Positions 22,107 through 34,716 of a stretch of 64,000 nucleotides of DNA are shown here, piece after piece. How positions within the stretch are numbered: position 1 is the first letter of the stretch; each line of letters starts with the position of its first letter. The position numbers were made by a program, and so were the translations under genes. Origin of the DNA: Tetracentron sinense (Eukaryota > Streptophyta > Magnoliopsida > Trochodendrales > Trochodendraceae); NCBI GenBank assembly GCA_015143295.1, contig CM026563.1, positions 248,001 to 312,000 of the forward strand. The letters run 5' to 3'. The notes under the pieces are model-generated. The model saw nothing but the letters and a program-made list of their open reading frames with translations. It was not told the DNA's origin and searched no databases.

Positions 22107-23129
22107 GTAAATAAGGAAGGAAAATATTAAAAAGATTAAAATAAATTTGAAATTATATCAATTACTATGAAGTTATTTATAATCACTGGAACAGTTATAA
22201 TCAAGTTTTGAGTCTAAAAGAAATCATAAACTGTCTTTCAGGAATTACCACTCACAGCCAATTGGGAGATTCAATTTTTTTTAGAAGACATCCTATTGAG
22301 AAATCATGATGTAAAGAGTTATAATTGGCTCAAAAAAATTTACTGTATCTTCAAATAATTTTTGTTTTTTCAATATCTAATTCAATCATGTAAATAGTAG
22401 CCTCGGTTGGAAGAATGGTTAAAACTAAAATAGTTATAATATGATAGTTATGGCCATTATCTCTCTTTCGCTTTCTAAAATAAATAGTGGTGACCCATTA
22501 TATTTCTTTAGACCATGCCCTTAATTTGACATGAGATATCGGTGGGCCTAAAAGAGATGTTCTTGCTCAAACTACTGGTACATACCGTAAAGGGTTAATA
22601 GAGAGTTCCATACAATAGCCAATTTATAGACCAGAGATCAATAAATAGCAATATAGATTTAAGATCTAGCCACATAAAGGGATGTGTATGAAGCCCATTT
22701 ACTTATTCCATGAAGATCAAGGGATGGATCAAAACAATTAGACAGTGACTTGACATGTTACATCCCTTAGTCGTAATCTGATTTAGAGTGAGTTTATGTA
22801 ATCGATTTTCAAGCAACTATGAAGACAAATAGTAGATGACATTGGAGGAAGAGATAGAAAAATTGTTGGATTTTACTGGGCAGTCCCAAATCTTCTAAAG
22901 ATGCAACTTGGGTCATACAAATGTCAAACAATATTTGACTTTTGCCTTTTAAACCGTAATAAAACCTCTTCAGGTGTTAGGCCTATCTTGCGTTTATGGA
23001 AAAATTTGGAGTAAATGCAATTGGGGCTAGCACTCCTCAAAATAGTTTTAAGGCTCGGATACGTAAACATTACTATTCATAATTTTCCCAGGAATCTTTG
23101 GGGGAACCAGGTATTTTAAAAGGCGTACA
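22107..23129. other. No recognisable gene
   Basis: AT-rich DNA with many stops in all frames. I see nothing beyond the possible interior of the Helitron that ends at 22077. Confidence 0.5.
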
Positions 23130-23381
23130 GTGCACCAAAACAAATGGATCCATGAAATCATCATCGAGTGTGTAGGGAGACGTGGCCAACCATCAGACTT
23201 CGATAAAATTGAAAAGGGAACGTCTTGTGGCATGGCCTACCTCCTCAAATGCAGTCCACGAAAATGCGTCCATGGAGATATTAAGCCCTCCAACATTCTG
23301 TTAGATGCAAACCTCCATCCATACATCTCCGATTTCGGCCTCAACAGACTGATCAACATTACCGGTAACGATCCCACCTAG
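23130..23381 (+). pseudogene. Fragment of an LRR receptor-like kinase domain
   Basis: Translation contains GMAYLLKCSPRK, then VHGDIKPSNILLDANLHPY and SDFGLNRLINITGN. This is the catalytic loop (HGDIKPSN, with Asp and Asn kept) and the DFG segment of a plasma-membrane kinase of the group whose members have GDIKPSN and SDFGLNRL. A complete kinase domain is about 270 residues; only about 70 recognisable residues remain, with no N-lobe, no glycine loop and no APE motif. A stop follows at 23379-23381. It is a debris copy, perhaps carried in by a transposon. Confidence 0.8.
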
Positions 23382-24554
23382 ACACGGTCAAATGCAGAGT
23401 AGCTTAAAGCTTTTTGGATTGGTGACGATGAAGAATGAATTAGGTAGGACAAAACAGGGAAGTAGCTGAAAATTTAATAAACAATTAAAAACACGAATTA
23501 AATAGCGGAAGAGGCATATATAGAACACGATCGAAAGCAGAGTACCTTCAAGCGTTTTGGATTGACAATGAAGAATCAATTATGGGAGAGAAAACACGTT
23601 AGTAGCAAAAACTTAAGTGAAATCCAGTCCAGATATAGCCAAAATATGAATTTAATAAGAAGTCATTTTTTTCATGCTCTCTCTCCATCTCTCTTATAAC
23701 TGAGTAAAAGAGTTGCATCGGTCCCCACTCCCCACTTTATCACTATGGAAATCAGAGTTCCAATAGTTGCAACCCTTCGAGACTCATTGAAAGGCGTCTT
23801 GGTTGTGACGGCTCATGCATCTAACCAGCACTTCTCTCCACTCTTCCTTCTCAGTATTCTACTGAAGGATACGTCTCTTTACACTCTAAAGATAAAGATG
23901 GACCCAAAGGATTGTAACTACTGAATTACCCATGGTACCAACACCTCAAAATCGAGAACACATATAGTCTCTGTAACTGCCCGTGTCCACTATCAAGAGT
24001 TTTGTCCTCCTAACTCTAAAATTGATAGCAAGAATCTCCTAGCTTTGTGTGGATATAGAAATTGGAACCATTGTGTGGCTCGATTGTTTGATGTTTCAAC
24101 AAAGAGAGAGCAATAGAGAATAGAGAAAATGGAGTAAAAGAGGAGACAATGAAGAAGCGGAACGTCCTTACCTGTTGAGAGATGATGTTGTTTCTATGCA
24201 TGCCATTGATGACGGAACATGTATGTTCGTTGAAAGAGGAGGCGAATCGGAATTCCCTCTGGTGGAGGTTAACAGAGCGCACGTCCCCCTACCAAAAAAC
24301 TGAAGAGGTGCGTCTCCTCACATCTGTCACGTAGACCGAAAATTAATATGGAGAAGCCAAGTGGACCTTCCAAGGTATGTCTCCCGAAAATCTCTCACAG
24401 AATGCCACATGGACCTCCCCGTCCCCGGCTTTCATGTAGTATAATGCGACATTTACCTCTACTATTTTTGAAAATACACAAAATCTTCCCATACCCAAGC
24501 ACCTGTCTTTAAATTACATTTCTTAAAAGAAAATACCCCAAACATTGGGTGCGT
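23382..24554. other. No recognisable gene; one short duplicated block
   Basis: A block near 23390-23440 (gcagagtagcttaaagc ... gaagaatgaatta) recurs at about 23533-23583 with changes. No coding sequence recognised. A Helitron-like 5' end (tcatgtagtataatgcgac) lies near 24432 but is weak. Confidence 0.4.
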
Positions 24555-24980
24555 GTCATGAGAGCCCAAATGGATAGTCCATGTACGTAATCTAATAAGT
24601 TTAGATAACCTCTATGTGACTCACTAGCACATTAATAGGGATAACTTCTCACTCTCCCCAAAAAAGGGGAAGAGATTGTGAGTTAGTGGGAGACTACTCC
24701 ATAAATGATATTTTCCTATAAGATGAATGCACGTATCTCTATCTTGAAGTAAGATCTCTCTCTTGGATTTGAACTGTGGAATCGCAAGGGGGAAACTCGA
24801 TCATAGCTACCCTTCATCCTATGAGAACATGATCCACACAGGAGTTAAAGACAATCGTGATAGTCTAACGAATCGAAAAAGGATCCAGGTCTTCTGCTAT
24901 TGAGTAAGAACTCTAACCCGATCTATATTTATCTACAGAGTTATATTTATTTGTTGTGTGTTTGTAGATAAAATATATAA
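24555..24980 (+). repeat. 5' LTR of decayed copia element
   Basis: Sequence from tgtcatgagagccca onward matches 33005-33325 with many differences (both carry ggatagtccatgta, actctccccaaaaa, ggatttgaactgtgga, ctacccttcatcct). A primer-binding site begins at 24984. The 3' halves of the two LTRs do not match. Confidence 0.75.
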
Positions 24981-24983
24981 AAT

Positions 24984-25000
24984 TGGTATCAAAGCCAGGT
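24984..25000 (+). other. Primer-binding site, initiator-Met tRNA type
   Basis: ttggtatcaaagccagg, close to the copia consensus complementary to the 3' end of initiator methionine tRNA, lies just after the left LTR. Confidence 0.75.
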
Positions 25001-26041
25001 TCGGCTCATTTCGATTCAGATCGCTGATTAATATGTTGTGTTATTTTATGCGAAATTATTATTGATTTAAAAAAAAAGGATTAACCAACTTGATTTTTTC
25101 TGTAAAAATTTGAAAATGGTTTTTTTAAATTTTTTATTAGGTTGTGATCTACTCATCAAGAGGAACAAACCTGTGTAATTTAGTGTAAAAAAGACTTCAT
25201 GAGAGAGTGCAAACTCAAATCCTATTTTTTAGGATATGAGTTTTCCTGTCTTTGTACAATTTTATGAAGGCCTTAATAAATTAATCAGGGTGTTTAGAGG
25301 ACCAACTATCATAGAGGGTTGTGAGGTCTTCGAAACGGTATATTTGTCGCGCCCCAAAATACCCCCTAAGAGTTAGGATACTTTGGTGACGTGACTTATC
25401 CTTCAACCATCTTGCAAGAGTATACAAGACAAACTAAATAGTGAACTGAAATTTTCTTTCATAACTTAACTGTATTCCAAGTGTTAACATAAACAATTGA
25501 CTTAATAAAATTTCCAATAAGTACAAAAGAGTTCAACACTTGAGTTACCAACTCAAGCTTACATGAAAAGCCCCAACGAAAAATTCCAAAATACATGTCT
25601 CTCTTACTCATCCCAACCCTAGGGCCACATGTCAAACCCCCAACATCTAACTGACACTCCGAGCAACCTCCTACTCTCCTTGAACCGCCTTAATAAGCAT
25701 ATGATGTACCTGCCGACATCAATAGGTACGGCTGAGTAAGGAATACTTAGCGAGTACAAGCTACTAGCTAACAATAGTAATAACATTAATAAATAATAAC
25801 AATAATATGTCATGCATGGTACAGTTCATTATCACATATACATAATCAGAGTGTGGAAACTAAAACAAATAACACTTGTACAGTCTGGAACATCATACTT
25901 TAATTCATACTTTCAATTCATGCTTTAACCAACATGTATTTTCCATTTCTTTGTGAGTCTTGTGATTTCCTTACATATCTTATGCATCTTGTGGTTACCA
26001 TACACATCCTTTGAAATTCTTTATTTCACTTGTCTTGTTTA

Positions 26042-26260
26042 GCTAGTACCTAAACTATGGAATGGACGGACATACTAGGATCTTGTCATTTTTGTTTTTC
26101 TTGTTTGACTAGTATCCGAACTATGACTTGGACGGACATACTAGGTTCTTGTCTTGCTTAACTAGTACCCGAACTATGAAATGGACGGATATACTAGGTT
26201 CTTGTCTTATTTAACTAGTATCCAAATTATGAAATTGACGGATATACTAGGTTCTTGTCT
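26042..26260 (-). repeat. Four-unit array of about 54 bp in the solo LTR
   Basis: Units on the plus strand follow actagta(c/t)c(c/t)(g/a)aactatg ... ggacggacatactagg ... cttgtc, at about 26042, 26107, 26160 and 26213. This is a different sequence from, but a similar position to, the six-unit array in the LTR at 1196-3650. Confidence 0.8.
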
Positions 26261-27196
26261 TGCTTGCTTGTCTTGTTTTTTTGTGAGCCAGATATGACAT
26301 ATGCCATTTCCTTGACCGGCCCGATGTCCGGCTTTATCATTCGGTTCGTAAATCAAATGTCTTGTTCTTGTCGTGTTCTTGTGTGTATCCTTATATTTTG
26401 GAAAGATCGGTTCATGCATGTGTGTGCACAACAATTGGTGATATCATGGTAACATGAAAACTAAAACATTATATTGCATTCTAACATTTCTATAGGCATG
26501 TGCAATTTTTGAAAGAACACATAGAGCATTTCATTCAAATTATGAATTAGGGAAAACTCCTTAAATCATGCTTTCATGGTATTAATCAAGTTCTCATACA
26601 TACATTTTATTGAGCACATTGCATTCAACATCTTATAGTGGCTTACTCATGTTCTTAGGTTCAAGCATTTAATCAAACACATTGTGTGTGTGTTTTATGA
26701 GTACAATACTCTTCCATCATTTTCCAACATACATTCATCACCATTCACACGGCATCCAATCACCTCATCCACCATCCACCCATATATCCACAACTATTAC
26801 TTATCTTGTTTATTTAGGGAAATTAAAGCATTACTAAAAGGAAGGAATCACATAGGAGATCAATCTACAAAATTCATAAAGAAACTTAGGTTATTACTAA
26901 GGTAGATAGAAGGGTGTACTAACCTTTAAGATTTGGGGAAAAACTTGGGGAAACTTTGAGAATGAGATCCACGCTTCAAAGAGGAAGGATCTTAGCTTGA
27001 AAGAAGAGATCCAAGCTTTAATTGATCTTCCAAGCACTCCTTGAGCAAACCCTAGCTCCTTCCCTTTTCTTTTTCTCTAATCCTCTCCCAAAAACAAGTT
27101 TGAGGGTTTATGAAACTCTCAACCCACGAATTTGGGATATATAGGGACAAGGCGAGGTCAAAAGACCCATCTACCCTTAATGATTTGAAATTGTGA

Positions 27197-27330
27197 CGGT
27201 CGACCGGTGTTGCCCATCGGTCGACTGGTTTGAAAATAGCTCTTTGGAATTATTTTTCATACAAAATTTGGTAGGTTCGGTCGACCGGTAAGGAGGTTCG
27301 GTTGACCGGATTTGTGCTCGGTCGATCGGT
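27197..27330. repeat. Cluster of five cggtcgaccgg palindromes
   Basis: cggtcgaccgg or one-base variants occur at about 27197, 27216, 27282, 27301 and 27319. On the minus strand they lie about 55-190 bp upstream of the LTR's putative TATA box (27137-27144). Confidence 0.8.
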
Positions 27331-27937
27331 TGCTGACCCGGTTTGGTATTTTGGCCATAAATTTTGACTCTTTTATCGGATTTTGACGATTCAACTTGTG
27401 TTGGACTCGTATTTTAAAAGGGAACAACTTTTATGTTTTATACAACTCCTAATTCTTCTTTATTCATGATCCAAAGTGGCCATAAATGTGACTGGGTCAG
27501 GAATTTCAATAGAAAAATGATGGAAAACTCACATTTGACTTAGCTTTGACTCAAATTATGGAAAAGTGATAAACATGAACCTCGAAGTAGATCCCAATAC
27601 GGTTCTAATGGCTTAAGAATCACCCGATTCCGATAAGAGGTGAGAAAATTAGACTTCTCTCAAGTTGATGTTTTGTAGAGACTTTCCTCTTCTAAACATC
27701 TAGAACCTTTTCCATCTTTTGTTTTCAACACTCATAACCTAGGAAACATTCCTAAGGCCTTTATACATATTAACACACATTGTTCATACAAAGTTTGAAA
27801 ACCAATCCCTCATTTTCATTGAGAATTTTTCAAGACCATACCTTAGGCATTCAGTCGTAGATACTATTCATGGCACTATTCACTGCCCAATTCACATGAA
27901 CACCGCATGTGAAATTCGGGGCGCATAAATATTATTT

Positions 27938-28042
27938 GTATTTTTGAGTTAAAAATGAGTAAGATATAGTCTTGCAAAGTAGGCCTTGTTGTATTTTTTG
28001 GGTTAAAAATGAGCAAGATATGGTCTTGCAAAGTAGGCCTCG
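27938..28042 (+). repeat. Two-copy tandem duplication of about 52 bp
   Basis: ttaaaaatgagtaagatat ... cttgcaaagtaggcct is followed by a copy with ttaaaaatgagcaagatat. It lies at the right edge of the solo LTR, in the copia leader. Confidence 0.8.
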
Positions 28043-28802
28043 AGTTAGTTCAAATCTGTTTTTGATTTTGTTCAAAGGTTGAAGATGAACCCTCACGCAC
28101 GTTACTGGATATTTTTCTTTGGGAGTGGACCCCATGGTGGCGTGTGGCCTGCATGCGACACTCACATGCGTGGAACTCCTTTGATGATGTGGTGCTCAGT
28201 CATTAAACACATCATCCGCCACATAGGCTAACATGCCATCCGCCACGTGGACTGGCATGTCAACTTGGACTGACATGTCATCATACTATGTCAGTGTGGG
28301 GGTCCAATCATCGTGATATGTCAGCTTAGAGTGCCTAGTCAGCTACCACATGGGCAAGCTAACCCCTAAACTTTCAAAGGCCCGTGTGGGCTCGTTTTAA
28401 CCCCGATTTTGATGTCGTTTTCACCTTTGGGTCACAAATTTTATACCTTCTCTGACTATGTGTTCAGAAAAAATTTTAAGCTTTTGTAATTTTTATTTTC
28501 TAATTTATAAGCATCTTTTTCTTATTAAAAATGCTCAAAATTATTTTTAAATGAAATTTAAAAATTACAGAGGCTAATTTTAAAATTCCAGTATATTACT
28601 GGACAATATTATGACTATTTGTTGGACACTTAGGGGTTTAATTTATTAATGGATTCATTAAATTGCAAAATTAAAGCCTTTGTGAGCTTATTTTGTTACA
28701 TATTATACATGTGCATTGAAGATTTTGTATCTTCAATGATATTTGAGTATATGTGACCTGCTCGCTCCCTAGTGGTTGAGTGTGGTTTCCTATGATACTT
28801 CT

Positions 28803-28840
<38 letters not shown>

Positions 28841-29199
28841 AATATAAATACACGTGGAAATATTAGGCGAGGTACCTGCACCCTTAATATATACATTTGA
28901 TCAAAAATAAATAAGTAAATATATTCTTGTTCAACACAATTTGGGAGATGATTCCGAGCTTAGCAAAGTTTTGATCTTAAATATGTTGAGAATATAACAT
29001 TTATTAATTGGATTTTTGAACAAATAAAGGAGATGTGCACAATAACTAATAATCTCACCCTTCTAATCTGAATGTACAGATATGACAGCAAAGAATGTAG
29101 TAGATGATCTTGTTCGGGGCGAAAATCTAACATGAAATAACTATGACATTTGACATAAGAAGATTTAGTATCTTCTAAATGAGCAAGTCTCATTGGAGA
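28043..29199 (+). other. Untranslated leader of the copia element, no gene
   Basis: Contains repeated words acatgtca, gccacgtgg and ccatccgcc (28200-28340) and a (TA)n run at 28806-28838. Nothing coding recognised. Confidence 0.45.
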
Positions 29200-32090
29200 G
29201 TATGAGACTTTCCAAACGGCCAAAGACATGTGGTACCAACTCAAGTTTGACTTTAGAGGTACATCCACTACAAGGCTAAGAAGGCTAGTACTTAAATTTG
29301 AGGTGTATCGTAAGGATCCCAAGCAAACGATGACCGAACATCTTAGGGTGATGTTCGGGATGATTCGAGACTTGAAAGTTGCTGGAAATGTCCTTACAGA
29401 TGAACAACAGGTTCAATCTGTGATTCGATCTTTACCTGATTCATGGGTAAACATGAAACAAATCATGATCCGTAATGAGAATATTAAGAATTTCTCTGAT
29501 ATTTCTCGTCATGTGGAACTGGAAGCGGAGCACCAAGAGGCGACCAAATCTACAGCTCTAATTTCCTATGGAGGTCAGTGCAAACCACATGGGTTTAGCC
29601 GCAAAGATAAGGGTAATGCAGCATGACAGCGTGGGGCTAGCTCGAGTGCTCCCAAAAGAGCTCCAAAGTTCAAACAGGAAAATCCCAAGCACAAGAGGGG
29701 TAAGCGTGGTGGCAAGAAGAGTGTATCCAAGGTGAAGTGCTATAATTGCAGGCAACTGGGTCATTTCGCTCGTGATTACACTGAGTCAAAAAAGGTAACC
29801 CCTTCACTCAAACCCTTTAGCATTTATGTATGCTCTCATGTATTTGTTGCTGAATCTATGTCTGATTGGATTATAAATACGGGAGCGACAAGGCATGTAG
29901 CTCGAGAGCGAGTGGGGTTTGTGGATTATAGGAGAGTTTCGGCTGGGACCCATGTTGTTTACATGGGCAACAGAAGTCATGAAGAAGCTCATGGAGTCGG
30001 TTTATACCAGCTTCACTTGTGTACTGAACGCAAATTACTTCTACATGACGTTCTATATGTGCCAGGAAATCACCATAATCTTTTATCTATATCGACTTTA
30101 TTATAGTTTGGATACAATTTCCAGTTTTCTTTAGCTAGTTTGGATATTATGTTGGATGATATGGTTTTTGGACATGGTTCTATTTATGTTAGTTTATTTA
30201 AAATAAATTTATTTGATTCTTTTCCCTCAACTACTTATTGTAATGTGACTATAAGTTCGTCTACATGGCATGTTAGATTAGGACATATATGAAAAGATAG
30301 GATGACCAGGTTAGCTCGAACAGGCCTTTTAGGCCCACTCGCTAAGGTCGACCTACCTATATGTGAGCCCTATTTAGCAGACAAGGCATGTAGAAAGCCT
30401 TTTGGTAAGTCTAAGAGAAGTACTCAACCATTGGAGTTAGTACACTAATATATACGGACCTATGAATGTCAAGGCACGTCATGGTGCCTCTTATTTTCTC
30501 ACTTTTATTGATGACTATACGCGATATAGTTATGTTCAGTTGATCGCTCACCGCCATGAAGCTTTGGACTGTTTCAAATGCTTCGTAATAGAGGTTGAGA
30601 ATCAACAAGAGAAAAGCCTAAAAAAATTTCAAACTGATTGAGGACGCGAGTACTTATCAGATCAATTTAAGGATCTATGTAAGAAAAATGGGATACGCAA
30701 ACAATTCACTATTCCTTATACTCTGCAACAAAATGTTGTAGCGGAAGGAAGAAATAGACCCATTTTGGAGATTGTTAGGTTTATGATAGCGCAGGTCAAC
30801 CTTCCTATAACCTTTTGGGGGGATACTCAATCAGTTTCTTTTACCCCATATGAGCTTTGGAAAGGCGAAAAGACCAATTTGAAGCATTTGCGCCCTAGGG
30901 AGGCTGCTAGTTTTGTACATAGCACCTCCCATGAACATGAGAAATTGGACCTTAGAGCTAGAAAGAATATCTTCATAGGGTATTCTGAAAGCTCAAAAGG
31001 CTATGTGATGTATGGTGAACATCCAAATGGAGGAATGATTGAGGTAGAGTCCCGTGATATTGATTTCATCAAGATTGATTTTCCTAGCATAGGCGATGCT
31101 AATAAGGAGTTTGACCTTTATGAGTTATAGGAAGATGAAACCATCTTACCATCTTCTAGCGAGGGTGGGGAATTAGTTCATCGTCTTGTAATCGCTGAAG
31201 ATAGTAGGAGTAGTCTTCAACCTAGTGGGAGTAACCCACATGTACAAGATCAAGCTCGTAGAGTTAGTAGTAGAGGATACATTCCTCGTCGCCATTTTGA
31301 GATTAAGGGGAATGTTCTCTTATGTGCTGCTAAGGATGAAGACGAGTCTGCTTCTTTCAATGAAGCACTTTGATCATCAGCTAGTGATGAGTGGATGACT
31401 GTTATGCAGGATGAGATGAGTTCTAGGGGCAAGAATGGTGTTTGAGAGTTAGTTGACCTTCCACCTGGGCGCAACGCCATTAGAAACAAATGGATTTTAA
31501 AGGTCAAACACAAGGGAGATGACTCAATTGACAAGTATAAAGCATGCCTATTGGCGAAAGGCTATATCTAATAAGAGTGTGTTGACTATGAGGACACATT
31601 CTCCCTAGTGGTGAGAATTGCCTCCTATGCCTTGTACTCGCCATTGTAGCACAACAGGATTTAGAGCTTTATTAGATGAACGTTAAGACAAAATTTCTCA
31701 ATGGAGAACTAGATGAGGATTGGGTTTTGAAGTCCAGGGATATGAGCGTAAAGTGTGTCATCTCAAATGTTTCATTTATGGTCTCAAACAGTCGTCCAGG
31801 TAATGGTACTTAAGATTTCATGATTCTATTACCTCATTTGGTTTTCAGATGATTGAAGATGACCATTGTGTGTATATTAAACTATTTGAGAAAAACATCA
31901 TTATCTTGTCATTATACGTTGATGATATCATGTTGACTGGGAATGACTTGGATTCCATTGTCGCTACTAAGAAGTGGTTGTCCTCTATTTTTGAGATGAA
32001 GGGCATGGGTGTAGTAAATTTTGTGCTGGGAGTTAAGATCATGAGAGATCGTTCAAGTAAGATATATTTTACCGATATGTCGCCTTAGAT
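29200..32090 (+). pseudogene. Copia gag-pol, heavily decayed
   Basis: Domains appear in copia order. Gag includes DLKVAGNVLTDEQQV and a zinc knuckle CYNCRQLGHFARDY whose last Cys is Tyr (about 29738-29780). The protease site reads NTGATRHV with Asn instead of the catalytic Asp (about 29875). Integrase shows WHVRLGH, FIDDYTRYS and an FQTD followed directly by a stop. Reverse transcriptase ends with YVDDIMLTGND (Tyr-Val-Asp-Asp at 31915-31926). Stops occur after GNAA (29626), after ISTLL, at GHI, after YEL (31130), and several times in 31370-31800. RNase H is not recognisable after 32088, suggesting a deletion. The element cannot act on its own. Confidence 0.88.
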
Positions 32091-33004
32091 AGAGCTAAAA
32101 TGAGACCTTTTAGTAGGTCAATCATAAAATATTACCACAACTCTATGTACTCTGCATCATATCCGAATGTGAGATTTCAGGCAAGCGCTTACAGAGTGAC
32201 TGGGTTAGAGAACTCAGGTTAGGTGCTTGCATAGCAACTAGACCCAGATTCATATGACGTTCCTATTTATTAGAAGTGACATGCCCATTTTTATGAAATA
32301 ACGTCATAACATACATTTCATATTGTATGTGCTTTAAGCCGACTGATAGTTGGAGTGATAAATGATTCTTGTTTCATCATTGTGTGAGCCACTTGGATCA
32401 ATGATCCTAATTGTACCATTTGTTGACCTAAGACTATGTCATGAAGAGAATGCTTAGTGTCGCTACTTTAGCATGCAAACAGATGATCATGAGAGATTCG
32501 ATCCGACGAGGCATAACTGAGAAAGCGGTTAAGTCAAATTGAATTGACATGAGGACTTGGGAAATATTGATCAATGATACACCATGTTATGTGACTCATT
32601 TCTGGCCAGCGTCTATGTCGTAATATGTTTACGATACGGGACATGAGTACATTACTTATTTCGGGTAAAACACTGCTTATTATGAGGGATTAAGAGTGCT
32701 TAATTAGGTGTAGTTAGATCATCTGGGATATAGCCAAGATGCCCTCGAGTGACGAGTTTTTTTTGATCATTTATGATTTGATAATCTCGTTCTTGAGGCT
32801 GTACGTTCTTCTCGTAAGGTCGCACGTTTCATTTTCTTGTATGAGGAGATGAAAATGTGAGATTGAGAAAGACTGAGAAATTGTTTCACCCTGTGGGAGA
32901 ACAAATGAGAAAACTCACCTTATGTGGGCGAGTGAGACCTGTTTGGAATTTATGGGTCAGACTGGGCTTGACCTGGGCTTTTGATCCGTCCACATGGGTT
33001 GCGG
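32091..33004 (+). other. 3' non-coding part of the copia element
   Basis: No coding sequence recognised. The last bases before the right LTR (catgggttgcggg) are the position of the polypurine tract but only weakly purine-rich. Confidence 0.5.
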
Positions 33005-33325
33005 GTCATGAGAGCCCAGATGGATAGTCCATGTAGGTAATTTGATAAGTTCAGATAACTTCTATGTAACTCACTAGCTAATTAATAGGGATAATTTCCC
33101 ACTCTCCCCAAAAAGGGGGAAGAAGTTGTGAGTTAGTGGGAGACTATTCTATAAATGATATTTTTCTATCAGATGAATGCATGTATCTCTCTCTCGAAGT
33201 AAATTCTCTCTCTTGGATTTGAACTGTGGAATCACAAGGGAGAAACTCGATCGTAGCTACCCTTCATCCTACGAGAATAGGACGCACAAGGGGGTTAGAG
33301 ACGATCATGACAGTGTAACGAATTG
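33005..33325 (+). repeat. 3' LTR (partial) of the copia element
   Basis: Matches 24555-24885. After cgaattgaaaa the sequence departs from the left LTR, so it is truncated or recombined. 33326-33730 continues with unfamiliar sequence. Confidence 0.7.
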
Positions 33326-33994
33326 AAAAGTGGAATTGCACCGATAACTTCGTAGTCGACACCCCATACTTCATGTTTAGTAGGAGGGCATCGTGATCTT
33401 GTGGGAGATCTTTGGGATTTGATGCAATCTCTTTCAATTTAGAAACTTTCAAAGTTGGATCGAACAATGGTATTGTAGCTTAGAGGAACCATTAAGGTCA
33501 GGAGGTCTACGTCTCGGTATGATCGAGCTAATATCCAAGGTGGATGGTGGGATTTCCTGACCAAGCTGATGGTCAGGTCAGAGCCGTGATCTCCTAATGG
33601 ATCTGGTGATCAGGTTAGAGGTAAGGTCCGCTCAATTTTAAGTCTAAAGAACACTAAGTGTTGGCAGGTCGGTTTGGTGCGTTGTAGTGCTGCAACTTGT
33701 TCCAAGTGTGTGTAGACTAATTTTTACCCTTACAATATATATATTTATATATATAGAGAGAGGGAGAGAGAGAGAGAAAGGAAGAGAGAGAGAGAGTGTC
33801 TCTACTGAAATGTCTACTTTTTTTCATAACAGTCAAAGTTTTGTTATATTTAAGACTTAATCTTAGGACCACTCTTAAAAGAGGGACATACACCACACTT
33901 GAGTTAGAGGGAAAATTTATAGTCCTATTTTAGAAATTAATTCTTTTAAGATTATTTAGAGTATATATATTGAGAGTGAAGTTAACATTTACAA
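33326..33994. other. Unassigned DNA with AT/AG microsatellite
   Basis: A run of at followed by ag repeats occupies 33737-33797. The remainder shows nothing I recognise. Confidence 0.5.
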
Positions 33995-34252
33995 GACTAA
34001 TGAATTTGGTGGCCTATACTGGACTTTTTAATCCCTATATTAATTATGAAACTCACTAAAGTTGATGGTAGTCTTTTCACATGGAACCAACCTTTAAATG
34101 CAGGAGACGATAAATACAATTTAATTTTTCTTGTACTTCTTGTTTCATCAATTTAATGAGTTTTCCCCTATAAAAAATATCAAATTATACTTATTTAATA
34201 GTGATATTCCATACAGAAGGGGTAAAAGTGAAGGTGATCAAATTCGCTAGTC
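33995..34252. mobile_element. TIR element, family F copy 1
   Basis: The left end gactaatgaatttggtgg ... ggactttttaatccc is the imperfect inverse of the right end, which reads ggggtaaaagtgaagg ... aaattcgctagtc. No coding. Confidence 0.6.
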
Positions 34253-34276
34253 CAGTGAAGGTTGTTACTTTTACTA

Positions 34277-34535
34277 GACTAGCAAATTTGGTAACATTCA
34301 TTTAGACTTTTTTAACCCTATATCATTTATGAAACTTGCTAAGCCTAGGGTACTTTAGTCTTTTCAAATGATCATTAAATACGGGATACAGAAATAAACT
34401 TTGACTTTTATTGTATTATTTGTCACTTTTTTTAATGAGTCATCTCCTACGAAAGGATCAAAATATCCTTATATTTAATAGAATGATATTCAGTAAATAG
34501 GGGTTAAAAAGTCTAATAAAAGTTACCAAGTTCAG
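34277..34535. mobile_element. TIR element, family F copy 2, in direct tandem
   Basis: The left end gactagcaaatttggtaac ... gacttttttaaccc is the inverse of the right end ggggttaaaaagtc ... gttaccaagttcag. The interior is parallel to copy 1 (cttgtttcatcaa versus atttgtcactttttt, and ttaatgagt in both), so the two are relatives side by side. Confidence 0.65.
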
Positions 34536-34716
34536 TATTCTTGGCGAAGGTTAATAATCTCATTAAAGCCTTCAATCATGTGGAGGATTGTTTCAGAATC
34601 TGACTGTTGGATGTCAAGACACGTCTCTCGAGAGATGTGACAAAATATTAGCTCGATCGGACAATTATAGATCGACTGATTGAATATGGAAAGGTTAGCC
34701 ATTTCTATATCCTAGG

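Larger units (their letters stand above)
25345..27928 (-). repeat. Solo Tekay-type LTR (about 2.58 kb) inside the copia leader
   Basis: On the minus strand the end reads gggggtattttggggcgcgaca, matching the end of the LTR at 3650, and the start is about ttatgcgccccgaattt. The gctagtagcttgtactcgct segment is shared with that LTR. atatt occurs on both sides (25340-25344 and 27929-27933) if the right boundary is 27928; the TG start would then be lost. There is no internal Tekay sequence. It contains a TATA-like tatatat (27137-27144), a palindrome cluster just upstream of it and a four-unit array at 26042-26260. Confidence 0.78.

Noticed and set aside
24430..24460. Helitron 5' end (tcatgtagtataatgcgac)
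   Set aside because: Only partly matches the TC...tattataatgcga terminus and no CTAG partner was found downstream on the same strand.
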